Shown here: piece after piece, positions 36,901 to 49,300 of the stretch
Numbering within the stretch: position 1 is the first letter of the stretch
Layout of the letters: each line of letters opens with the position of its first letter
From: Kingdonia uniflora
Taxonomy: Eukaryota > Streptophyta > Magnoliopsida > Ranunculales > Circaeasteraceae
Assembly (NCBI GenBank): GCA_014058105.1
Contig: JACGCM010000440.1
Coordinates: forward strand, 3,162,001 to 3,226,000
DNA length: 64,000 nt
Reading direction: 5' to 3'
Translations under genes and position numbers: made by a program
Notes under the pieces: model-generated
Seen by the model: only the letters and a program-made list of their open reading frames with translations
Told to the model about the DNA's origin: nothing
Databases searched by the model: none

Positions 36901-39900
36901 ACCTTCCTTGAGAGGCTTGCAAACTTTTTCCCATTTGATAGTAATTCACTTCCTCTTACTAAGGTTCTTACTAAGGTCCCCAGACCATCGAAAACTCGTA
37001 AGGATACTTTTTTCTTCATTAATAGTTGAGCAATGTCATTTATACATGGCCATGTTGAAAATAGAGATGCCATGGAGAATAGATTTTAATAGATTCAAAG
37101 TGCGAAAGCTAAAATTGAATTAAATAAATCTAGGGTTTCAAGGAGTTTTCCCCTAAACTCACAATAAAATAAAAGACAAGAACTAACTCCCCTACTTATA
37201 GAAAACCTTCAACATAAGAAAAACAACTAAAATAGGGGATCGTGGGTAAACGTTCCCACGATCTATCAACTCTCCCCTGATATGGAAAATTTGACCACGA
37301 ATTCTAAAACGCTATATAATCCTCATAAAAGACTAGATCCAACTGTTCGAATACCTCCTCGGAAATCCACGAATCATCCTCGGTCCCTTTATCTATCCAT
37401 CGAACTAGTAACTCTCTACATCCCGATGTTTCAACCCGCTGATCAAGGATCTCATCCATATCGTCTCGCAAACGTATACCCGAAATAGGTGCCGTGGGAA
37501 ATGGCTGTGATCCTTGACCATGATAATGAGATAACAGTTTGACATTTACTACTTTCGATCGCGAACCCGGGATATAATTTCATATGCATTTTCTCCGTGA
37601 TTCCTGAGAACTAAAAACATACATGTTTTACGCAGTAGAAGTTTTGAAGCTTTACCCATACGTCGTTTCTTCTCTAAATATAACATAACTAGATCCCCGG
37701 GTACAAAATGGCATTCGTCGATGTTTATCCACATACTCTTTGAACCCTGCATAAACTTCCTCCAAGTATCGCCGAACTTGATTATGAAGCTCACGAATTT
37801 TGTTGGCAAACTCTGTAACACTTGCTGAAGTTGGTACTAACGGAGGAATCGATGCAAGATCTAATACCGTATCTGGATTGTACCCAGTGATAATCTGGAA
37901 CGGGGATAACCCTGTCGATTTGTTGACCGAGCTATTAAAAGCAAATTCAGCCTGAGATAATGCGAAATCCTACTCCTTTGGTCGATCCCCTACAATGCAT
38001 TTCAGTAAATTTCCCAAACTTCGGTTAATAACCTCAGTTTGTCTGTCAGTTTGGGGGTGAAAAGCTTTAGAAAAATTTAACTTACAACGAAGTAGCCTCC
38101 ACAAAGTTCTTTAGAACTCACCTGTAAAACGCCTATCGCGGTCCGACGTAATCGACTGCGGCGCCCCATGTAAACGAACCCCATCTTTGAAGAACAACTG
38201 TGCAACATGCGTTGCATTCTCTGCTTTGCTACAAGGAATAAAATGTGCCATCTTCGAAAACCGATCAACTACCACAAATACTAAATCAAACTCACATACC
38301 TTAGGCAGCCCCGTTACGAAATCCATCGATATATCTCTTCACAGAACAGCTGGAATGGGTAAGGGTGTATAGAGACCAGTATTATGTTCTTTCCTCCCTT
38401 AGCAGTAGCACATGCATAACACCTTTTAAGAAACGCATTGACATCACAACACATTTTGCCCCAATAATACTTTTCCCCGCATCAATGCCATAATCTTAAT
38501 TACCTCAAAGTGTCCTTCCAAGCCTCCCGCATGTACCTCAGAAGTCAGACCTCTCGTAGAGACGATGACGAAATACATAAGGTTGCTCCCTTGAACAGAT
38601 ACCCATCCTGAAGATAGTAGTCGCCAATAACTCCCCCTTTATGTTTGCACAAGCCATAGGTCTCCCCGAAATAATCATCTCCTACGTATAACTCTCGTAG
38701 CTCATGGAATCTGAAAACTGAAGTCCTAAGGGTTATTAGCAAGTGAGCCGTCCGACTGATCTTGTCCACAAACCCATTTTCCTTCCCTTTAATATGTTGG
38801 ACATGAAACTGAAAACCCTGCAGGTAGCTAAACCAATTAGCGTGTCCGTCGAGTGTCCGTCAGTAGATACTCTCCGTTGGCTGTGCAAATGGCGCAGTGC
38901 ATCATGGTCAAAATGAATGACAAACTCGTGGTGAACTAAATAATGTTTCCAATGTCATAAAGAACGAACTACTGCTAGGAGCTCAATATCGTAGGTGCGC
39001 AACAGTGCTCCTGATAGTTTTTCACTAAAATAAGCAATAGGTCTACCAACCTGTGATAACGTTGCTCCAATACCCGTTTTGCAAGCATCTGCAGTAACTT
39101 TAAAAACGGGTCTGAAAAAATCTGGTAAACTAATACTGGAGCGGTGGTGAGTTTTTGTTTAATCAACTGGAGCGCAGACTCAGCCTCCTCTGGAGACCAC
39201 ACAAAATGGACATTCCCCATAAGAGATGTAATAGGGGCCATAATACTGCTGAACCCATCAATAAAACGCCTATAGAAGGTAGCTAGACCATGGAAACTCC
39301 GTACTTGAGTAGTTGACGTAGGTATTGGCCAATTTCTAATTGTTTGAACTTTCTCCTCATCTACCCGAATCCCATCTGAAGAAATCACATAACTCAAAAA
39401 ATTATCGCATCCACCATGAAAGAACACTTCTTTAACTGCAAAAATAATTTATGTTGGCGGAGAGCCTGTAATACTCTTTCCACATGTATCACGTGCTCCT
39501 CTTTAGTACGACTATGAATAAGGATGTCATCAAAATAAACCACCGCAAATCGCTCCGCAATGTAGTCACGTAGGACCTCTGTCATCAATCGCATAAATGT
39601 GGACGGAGCGTTGGATGGCCTAAAAGGTATCACTAACCATTTATAGAGACCATCCTTGGTTTTGATGGCGGTTTTCCATTCATCCCCTGGCCGCTTATGA
39701 ATCTGGGGGTAACCACTTTTGAGATTTAACTTGGAAAATACCCGTGCCCCATGAAGGTCATCAATCATGTCTTCTAACCTCGGAATTGAAAACCTGTATT
39801 TCATCGTAATTTTGTTGACGTCCCTGCTATCAACACACATATGATAACTCCTGTCCTTTTTGGGGACTAGGAGTGTGAGAACTGCAACCAGTGACATACT

Positions 39901-42900
39901 CTCCCTCAAGACGCCCTTGTCGCATATTCAGTGATCTGTCTCTGTAATTTCGCATGTTCCGCTGGAGTCCTACGGTAGTGGGGAAGATGGGGTAACTGTG
40001 CCCCTGGAATCAAGTCAATAACATGCTGAATATCCTATAATGGAGGTAACTCTGAAGGATCCAGTTCGTGACAAACATCTATAAAACACTCCAGCTCTGA
40101 ACGTAACTCACCCAGAATCGGTGTGGGAGGAGTCGTCTTTGTACACATTAGTGCGTAGGCAATCCCTCGTGATCTATTCTCTGCCAGGAAACTGGTATGC
40201 AGAGCTACAGGAGTCCCCGAGGGTGGTAAACATGGCCACTTTTGATCTATTCTCGGAATTGCAAACCTAGGATTCATCCTTGCTCTGACCGCTGAAATCA
40301 CTGTAGCAGATGCCGAAATCAATGTAGCAGTCGGTGTAAAAATAAACTCGCAGAATCTTGCTAGGTCTGATACCAATTAATAGATTCAAAGTGCGGAAGC
40401 TAAAATTGAATTAAATAAATATAGGGTTTCAAGGAGTTTTCCCCTAAACTCACAAAAAAATAAATGAGAAGAACTAACTCCTCTAATTGACTAACTCCCT
40501 TACTTACCGAAAACTTTCAACATAAGTAAACGACCTGTTCCCACGATCTATCAGATTTGACCAAGACTAGTTTTGGAAGGAAAGATGCTTACCACGCCAA
40601 ATAGAGGACATTCTTCTCATCGTCAATCAGGTGGCAATGGTTGATTTTGTAACTCTGCCTTGCGTAAGTAGAATGACCAACTATTTTTCAGGAAATTGCC
40701 CAACACCAAACCCAAAGAAAAAAGTGATGGTGTTCTTTCTTTGTAGAGAAAGAGAGCTAAATAACAGTTTGCGCTAAGTGTTACTGATCCATTTACAAGC
40801 TGAAGACTGGTACACTTCATGAAGAGTCTTTAGAGCTTTGAGACCTCAGAGCTTTGCATTGGCGAACATGTTGATATCATTTTGAAATCAGAGATACGAC
40901 CGGTTTAATGATTTTGTGATCTCTTATCCAAGAAATGCCACGGCTAAGCATCTCTTCCACAAAAGCTTGAAGGAGAGGATAGAGAGGACAACTTTGATTC
41001 AGTTACAAAAACCTGAAAGAAAACCTAAATCTTTGGAGAACCTTCAGCAAAATTTTCCTGGAATTGGCATCAAAAGCTTGAGTAAAATCAATTTAGGAGC
41101 AACATTCCCATCTTTCCTCTTTTTGCCCAACTCATTGATGAATTCAGAAACTAGTCCAGTATAACTGTGAATTATTCTGCCTTTATTAAACCCGCTCTGC
41201 TCAAAAGAAATGCATTGTAGAGCAATAAGGCTTAGCCTACAAGCAAGAACTTGATGATTTGAAAGGCAAAGTTGCTTGGTCAGATAGGTCATAGTTTCCC
41301 ATTGTGTTGATAATATGGGAGCCAAGACCAATAAGTTTTTGGATTAAAGCCCCTGGGGATCGTATCATCTGTGAAGAAAAATGAGACAGCCACACACACC
41401 TCTCTCAACAATGCTGAAAGAACATTCCAGTATAACTGTGAATTATTCTGCCTTTATTAAACCCGCTCTGCTCAGAAGAAATGCATTGCAGAGCAATAAG
41501 GCTTAGCCTACAAGCAAGAACTTGATGATTTTAAAGGCAAAGTTGCTTGGTCAGATAGGTCATAGTTTCCCATTGTGTTGATAATATGGGAGCCAGGACC
41601 AATAAGTTTGGATTAAAGCCTCTGGGGATCGTAGCATCTGTGAAGAAAGATGAGACAGCCACACACACCTCTCTCAACAATGCTGAAAGAACATTCCATT
41701 GAGCCCATCAGGACCACGAGAGCTGTCCCCACTTCGGCTGAAAACTGCCTGTTTAATCTCTTCATGATTAGGAAGCAAATCAAGAATAACATTCTGTTCA
41801 GACGAAATATAGGGGATGATCCAAAAAAGACTTCATTGATGAAGGAATCATTGCGACTAAACTTATCCTCATAGCAAAAAGAAAATGTGAGTTATAATGT
41901 CATCCTTATGAGTAATGGTGGAATCTCCATCATTCCCAATCTCAGCGACGAGACTTTTAGTCTTCTTCAATCTGTGCAAAGCATGCAATAACCCAGTGTG
42001 AATACTGCTGCAGATACCGCTGTAGCGATCAAGTCACAGAATCATCATGTTCCAAAAGCACCTGAATGGCCTCCAATTTCAGCTGCACACGTGTAAATTT
42101 GGTTCTTCACACCTATCATTGCCAATTTGTATATCAACTTCAGCCTTTGAAGTTTCTTCATGAGATCAAAAATAGGATCTCCCACTAGAGTAGCTTCCCA
42201 AGAGTGCTGCATCAAGTTGAGGAACCCAGTCTGAGAGAGAGCCAACATTTAAGGAACCTGAAAGGAAAGTTCTTGGGATTTGATCAGAGTTTTCTTTGTG
42301 AAAAGTCTTGCAGTGCTACTCCTCAATCTTGGAAGACCAGAGATTGTTAAAGAGAGCTCTATCAAGTTTTTGAGAATTCTGGCTCTACCTTTCTGACCAT
42401 TGCACCAAGAGAACTTAAGCCTAAGAAAGAGGCTAGGAAGCAAGTTACAGTCGTCAATACAGTTATTAAACTCTTTAGTGGCTCCAGGCAAGGGGGCACT
42501 GCCACCTTGCTTCTCTATAATAGACTTAATAATGTTGGAACCCCCATATAAAGCCAAGGAAGATTAAGAAGAGCAAGAGGCTGTAGCTCCTGCTACAAGA
42601 ACCTACTAGCTGTCCTGAAAACAAAAGCACGGACATCAATAAAAATGGAACCATTGCCAGTTAATAAAAAAATGTTGATGGAATGAGGAGATAAGAGAAA
42701 GCCCAGTCTTTTTGAGAGAAAGCCTAGCCTCTTTGTTACCAATCCCCCTAATGTTCCAATACCACATCCACATTAAAACAAGGATTTATTTGTCGTGCGG
42801 TTTAGTGACTGGATTTTTCATCCTTGCACTAGACTACACTTTGTTTCTATTTCCTTTCCCATTGTTTTTCTTTTTGTTATAAGTCTGTCATCCCCCATCT

Positions 42901-45900
42901 TTAGTGATTAGGGAAGCATCTCTCTCTTTGCCCTCTACCGAATAAGCTTAATCCTCACTGTTGTTGAGTAAGAGCATATTGGCCTCCTTGAGAAGCTGAT
43001 TTGGAGTGGTGAAAGAGCTTGACGATTCCTTGCTAGCACAAGTTTTCATTGATGGTGCTGGAGAACTAGAACTATCAGCTGCTGGAGAATGACGACTTTC
43101 CTCATTCTGCTCCTGGCAATGAGATGGAGGACTATTGGCTGGAATGTGATCATCCATAAGGGCATATAGTGGCCAATGCTCTTGCATCAGCTTCAAACTG
43201 TTGTAACTCTCTCGCCTGGCCTTCAACATCCACTTCTGAGTCCATGCCTTTGGTTTCTTTGGCTTCTTGGGCAAGCTTCTTACCCTTCTCAGTTTCAACG
43301 AGTTATTGGTCCTTGTTTTTCTTTTTTCGCTTCCTTTTCTTTTGATTTTTGTAATCAACAATATTGTTATCCACTTCTTGTGCCTTGAGCTTCTTTTTTG
43401 TCTCCTCAACTATAAGTACTTGGGTTTTGATGGCCCTACATTCCGAGAATGTTGACCAATAATCCTATAGTGAGAACAAAACTTAGGGAGAGGTCGCAAT
43501 TCCACCCTTTGCCATACTTCCTTGAACTTTGAAGGTATTGAGAGGGACTAGGGAATGATCAATATCAATGATAACCCAAGCAAAACACCTAAAGTCCTGT
43601 GATGTGGAAGAGTGATCAACATGAATGGGCGTGCTGGGAATTTAACCAAGTGACATAAGGGATACAACCTCCCAAAACTCACCCAGGCAGGGAATTTTAC
43701 CCAAACCAGTGTCAAAGCAAGGGCTCCAAGGAGAGACATGAATGAGTTGTTTTTCATTCACCCAAGAACCTCCAGTCCAGATCCTATTTTTGTCTTCCTA
43801 ATTATCCAGAAAAATGGTGAAATAGCCTTTTCCCACTGGCATAATTTGACTAGAACCTTGGGGCTTCCATAGCTCCAAGCTTTCTCACGAACTTCAGAAA
43901 TTTTGATTTTTTTAATTATAAATCTAGTCGGCCCACTAGATTAAATTTGTTCCTGTCCAAACCTCTATTGTGTGTGTCCTATGGAATTTTGATGGATTGA
44001 AAATCTCCCTTTCTCCCTGAGATGGGAGGCTTCTACCCGTTGTTGCTTAGTAGTCTCTGCATATGAAGCTGATTTAAGTTTCCAAAGATCCATTAAGAAA
44101 GTCAGCTCTCAACGGTCAAATGATGATGGTAGAGGAGGTAGATCAAAAGCCCCTGCGGTTTCAGTGATTGCATCGACAAGAATCCTAGAGATCTCAAAAC
44201 CAGCTCTTATGAAGCAAGAGGAAGTTCTTGAAGACCCAATAGAAGAGGACCAGATCGAGAGTGCAGAGCTCTTCGAAGACAAAAGTTTGCAGCGGCTGAA
44301 TCGAGCGCTGAACTATACGACGTATTTTTAGGCTAACTCTATGCTCCAAGACCTTCATTGGACAATAAAGAAATTAACAACATAGCATATACATGTATCA
44401 GATGTTGCTCTGGTCTAAGACACTCCCGTGTTAAAATTATTTATGCCAAGCAGGTACCGTTGGAGCCCATTCGGCTCCCCTTTGAAATTCCAGTTCACCT
44501 AACTCTATTTTTCTTACATGTACTTGGTGCTATCAATTTGAGTCAATCAGTGAGGACACATATTTTTGATGAATTAAGCTCTTGTGATATCATATAACAC
44601 ATAGGATCTATTTAAGATGATATTTCCATTCATCTATCACACTTGGTTCGATGATAGCGATTATACTTCATCTTTGATGAAAATGCTAGTGCGTGCCTTT
44701 AACTTGTTTAGTCTGCAGAGATAAAATGACAACCCTTTTCATGGATTTGAATACTTCACTAATTTAATCTTTGCTATTTTTTGCAGGATATCAGAAGAGG
44801 TTGCTGAGATGGAGCATGAATTGATTGAATTGCACAAGCACGTATCGTCTCAAAGGATTCTTGTCCAGGATTTGATGACTGGTGTTTGCCGTGAATTGGA
44901 AGAATGGAACCAAGTTTATGGTGAGACCTCTGAAGCAAAAGAAGACCCTCCAGTTTGTGACCCCTTGCTAAATGAAGTTGAAATACATAGGATGGCATTT
45001 TTGGAGAATATTGATGTTCTTTTGGCCGAGCATAAAGTGGAGGAAGCTTTAGAGGCTTTAGACGCTGAAGAGAAAAGCTCCTCGGAGTTGAATGATTCAG
45101 AAAAAAATACTTCATCTACTGAAATCTCTTCCTATAAGTCTGCTTTTCTTAAAAGGAAGACGATGCTTGAAGATCAGCTTGTTGAGATTACCGAACAACC
45201 ATCAGTTGGCATTTGTGAACTTAAGAAAGCGTTGTCTGCCTTGTTGCAACTTGGTAAAGGTCCTCTGGCACAGAAGCTACTGCTGAAAGCATATGGATCT
45301 CGCCTTCTGAAGAAAATTGACGGGTTTCTTCCTTCATGCTCGATTTATGAGGAAACCTACTCTGTAACTTTATCAAAGCTTGTATTTTCAACAATTTTAC
45401 TGACGGCAAAAGAATCTGGCTTGATATTTGGTGACATGCCTGTATATACAAATAGAATTGTGCAGTGGGCAGAATGGGAAATAGAGTCTTTCATACGACT
45501 GGTGAAGGAGAATGCTCCCTCATCTGAGACGGTTACCGCTCTACGTGCAGCAAGCATCTGTGTTCAGGCGAGTTTTAATCACTGCTCAATATTGGAATCA
45601 CAGGGTCTGAAACTTTCTAAGTTGCTTATGGTTCTTTTGCAACCGTACGTTGAAGAGGTTCTGGAGATGAACTTTAGACGAGCTAGATCGATGCTTCCTA
45701 ACTTTGAAGGAAACGATGACATATTACCACCTCAGATTGTATCTGCGCCACCTGGTCTTACAGCTTCTTCATCAGATAGTATGCACGCTGACAGTGGAAC
45801 AAGATTCATATTCCTTGTTAAAGTAAGTTTATCCTTTCTTCTGGTATGGAGTTGTAAAAGATGTGTTTGCAGCCTTTGACATTTCTGAATCTGGTAAGCT

Positions 45901-46339
45901 TGAGCTATAGCATATCATAAATTTTACTTCGATATTATAATTGCATAAACTTGTTTGATTCCAGAGAAGAATAAATATATGGCATCTCTGTGGGGGCATC
46001 TCTAACCACTGAGATAAGTTATGGAACACATTTTTTTCCTGGTACATGGAGATCATCCTTTCTTAATATCGGCGCGATCTGAAATTTCTAACTCTCTCAG
46101 GTCTTAGCTCAAAGTTGAGTTAGAAACGGACGATGGTTCAAGGATGGAGTTAAAGTTTGACATGTGCTCATTTTTTTTTCTTTTCTTCTGACTCTCTCTC
46201 TCAGCTATAAGAAGAAGTGCAAGCAACTGCTAGGATTTCAACCATAGATGGGGAGTTGGTGATTGCATTTGTTTCTTAAGATGATCTAGGTTAAGGCAGC
46301 TTTCCCTCATCATGAAGATTTCACCGCGGGAAGAAAGTA

Positions 46340-46371
<32 letters not shown>

Positions 46372-49300
46372 GGTGAGAGAAAGCACAATAGGATTGGTCG
46401 ACACTGACCATATTATGCTCATCATGCATTTGGATCAAATTGTGACCAGGGCTCTCTCCCTGGAGGCCTCACATATCCAGGATACTTCTATAACATCTTC
46501 AGGCAGTCTCTCTCTTCGATCCGAAGAAGTATTATTTGATTGTTGCTGTCTGAATCCAATTGCCCTAGTTAAAGTTGAATCTCTTCAACCCAGGTTTACT
46601 GAAGTACAGTGATGGTTTGGTAGCTATCAAGCTATACTCTCTATGACATAACCTTAGTATTGCTAGGCTTTGTGTGGAGCCTACTTTATCCAGGATCAAC
46701 TCAAAGAAGTTTGTACCTAGTTATTGGCTTCCTGTGGGGATGGGGTAGAGAAGGGCCTATGGATTGAAGCATCCAGGAAGAAACAATGAAAGACTTCCTA
46801 GGAGACAGCTGGCTTCTGCTGCTGGAGTTGTTTCTACTCATAGTCTATCCAATGTCAATGAGAATGTGGAAGCTGGTCTCACAGTGCCTTTCGGAAAGGG
46901 TACAAGTACTGTGTCTTCGAAGAAGTTGTGGTTGTTGAAGAGTATGCCACTCTGGATGACATTGGTTTGATGCAAGGCCAGATCCGAGGGGTAAACAAGT
47001 GATGATGATGGGGAGGAAACTAGACCCTATATTTCACATCCGAGGCTGAAATGATTTCTGAGATGCAAGGGTGAGGAAGGTTTTCAGACAGTAGTGATTG
47101 TAATGTAAGGGAAGGAAGCAAAGTTTTCCTATTGCAGATGGCTTCAGGGAATTTTTTCAAGAATCATATATGGCGGGCTACCTGTGGTTTGAAAATTAGC
47201 CTTTTGTCAATTCCTGTTACAATGAGGAGAAAAGTATGGATTGTCGTATATAGGCCCTAAGAACAGTGTTTAGAGGCAAAAAATTGCGATCATTCATTGT
47301 AGTTATAGTCCTAATACATTACAGGAGATGGAGAATGGTTCAAAACTTGTAAATTTGGTCTTATTGTTAGTATTGCAGCAAGTGATTCTCTGGATCACTG
47401 CATACAGATCCTCTTATGTCCTTTCTACGAATGGTCAGGAGTAGGGTGGCGATGGCAGGAGCAAAGTGCACAGCGAATCTGGATTCTTATAAGACTTTGG
47501 GTTGCCTTGATATTTGGAATAAAGATCTTTCTGATTAGTTGAACTAAGTATTTATTAGAAAGGTTGGGAAGATTTTACTTCAAGAATAGGGTAGATTTTG
47601 TGTGACTATTCATCTTTTGATAAGGGCAATGTTTTTTTCTTTACAAATTTTGAAGGTACGGCGAAGGTGTTCTTTACAATAAGAACCTTGGCCATTACTG
47701 TCTTTTATGCCTTTTTTTTGGATTCTTGGAGGCCATCTTTGCGAGTATGTACTTTTATGTGGAGGCACCAAGTGCTTGGAGCTTCTGCGGTTTACATGCA
47801 CGTGTCACTTTCAATCATTGGAAGGAGTTCTTCTTGCTCATTTGATATTGCTGGCATGATCTATTGAAGACTGACAACGATTTTAGTTCCTTCACAAATT
47901 TGACTGTAATCAGATTGAAGGTTCAGGGTTTACGGGTACTCCTAAAGTAATCACCAAATGGTTTTAGATTCATTTTGTTGCGGCAACGATCTAAAGAGAA
48001 CCTGAAGCAGACGATTGAAACTTCATGTTCACTGAGAAGATGAAGGAAAAAGTAAAAGGGTGTTGTGAGCATTGGCTTAACACATACTTTTTTTGGGTGG
48101 GCCAGAGGGAAAGGAAGTTGAGTGGGATTTGAAGACGGGAATGGTTGTCCGTTAAGATAATAATCAATTGGTTTATGCACCTTGTATCGAACAATAAGAT
48201 TTATGCTTTTTAATGGTTGCAAAAGATTAATGGCCATTGCTATTTTTGTGTTAGACCATGGGGTAAGTGAAAATTTGTGTAAGTTAAGGAACAAAGACCA
48301 AGGGCTCTTGGGTTTTGCTTGGTTTAGGCGTTGGTACCTATTAACGGGTGCTGAGATGGGGTTAAAACATATGGGAGATCAAGGGCGCAATTTGGGAGTT
48401 CTGCACGACAACAACAAAAAAAATGTTTTTTATTTGGTGCAGAAGAAATGTGAGGCAAGTTATGCAGGTCACATGATCTTCGAAAATGGATTCAGTTAGT
48501 CTATTGGGGGTCTCAAAGAGTGTTCATGGCCGACGATTTTAACTGTCAATTCATCTTGATGGATGGGAAGCTGTTGTTCACTGTGAAGGGAGGAAAGATA
48601 GATATACGGATATTCAATCGTCAATTCTTAGCTGGCATACACGAAAAGCATCTAATTAGATATGAGTTCAGTATATCCGTTTTAGCAGAAAAACAGATAT
48701 CATTTGAGTTTGCCATTGACAACGTTTTTTTCATTTGGGAGTGCATCTTAATTTTTTTGCTAGGCGGAGAGTATTTTAATTCTTTACTGTTTTTCTTTGA
48801 TCATTGCTGAGAGGTGACTTCAAATATTAACTTGTTGGTGGATATAGTAGGAACGATTAGATCTATTCCACCTTCTATGGAGGTTTACCTTTGGGGTAAG
48901 AACTTGAATTTTGAGATTTTGAATCCAGTCCTGGAGAAATATTGCCATAAACTCGCTTTGTAGAAGAGGAAAATGCTACCAAAGGGGAGTCGATTAAGGA
49001 TTATGGAGGTTCACCACGGCAAGAAACAGATTATGGGCTGAAGTTATTTTATAAAGGTACACCTGGATTCAGTTAATATTAACTTGTTGGTGGATACAGT
49101 AGGAACGATTAGATCTCTTCCACCTTCTATGGAGGTTTAGCTTTGGGGTAAGAACTTGAATTCTGAGATTTTGAATCCAGTCCTGGAGAAATATTGCCAT
49201 AAACTCGCTTTGTAGAAGAGGAAGATGCTACAAAAAGGGAGTCGATTAATGATTATGGAGGTTCACCATGGCAAGAAACGGATTGTGGGCTGAAGTTGTT

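Larger units (their letters stand above)
37087..40553 (-). mobile_element. Chromodomain Ty3/gypsy retrotransposon (gypsy-I) lacking gag, nested in LINE-III
   Basis: LTRs 37087-37268 and 40378-40553 in direct orientation, flanked by exact 5-bp target duplications GATTT (37082-37086 and 40554-40558). Inside the 5' LTR end is the primer site TGGTATCAGACC (minus strand, 40364-40375; 10-11 of 12 bases of the initiator-Met site), and a purine tract (AGGGGAGAGT) adjoins the 3' LTR. The interior codes for the linker before RT, RT, RNase H, integrase and a C-terminal chromodomain, so it is a chromovirus. gag and protease are missing, and length is only 3.47 kb: a deletion derivative. The LTRs are very short (about 180 bp). 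Confidence 0.9.
35490..44330 (-). mobile_element. LINE-1-type retrotransposon (LINE-III), split by gypsy-I
   Basis: Two minus-strand pieces, about 35490-37081 (3' part) and 40559-44330 (5' part), form one degenerate LINE once the gypsy element between them is removed. Order from the right: ORF1-like frames (42948-43757), endonuclease (about 41900-42557), reverse transcriptase (40620-41331 and 36879-37080), zf-RVT region (36389-36631), RNase H (35700-36196). Frameshifts and stops are frequent; ends are approximate. It fills most of the 3' half of EXO84C intron 2. Confidence 0.75.

Noticed and set aside
44774..45557. Minus-strand frames opposite EXO84C exon 3
   Set aside because: Shadows of the conserved sense coding exon.
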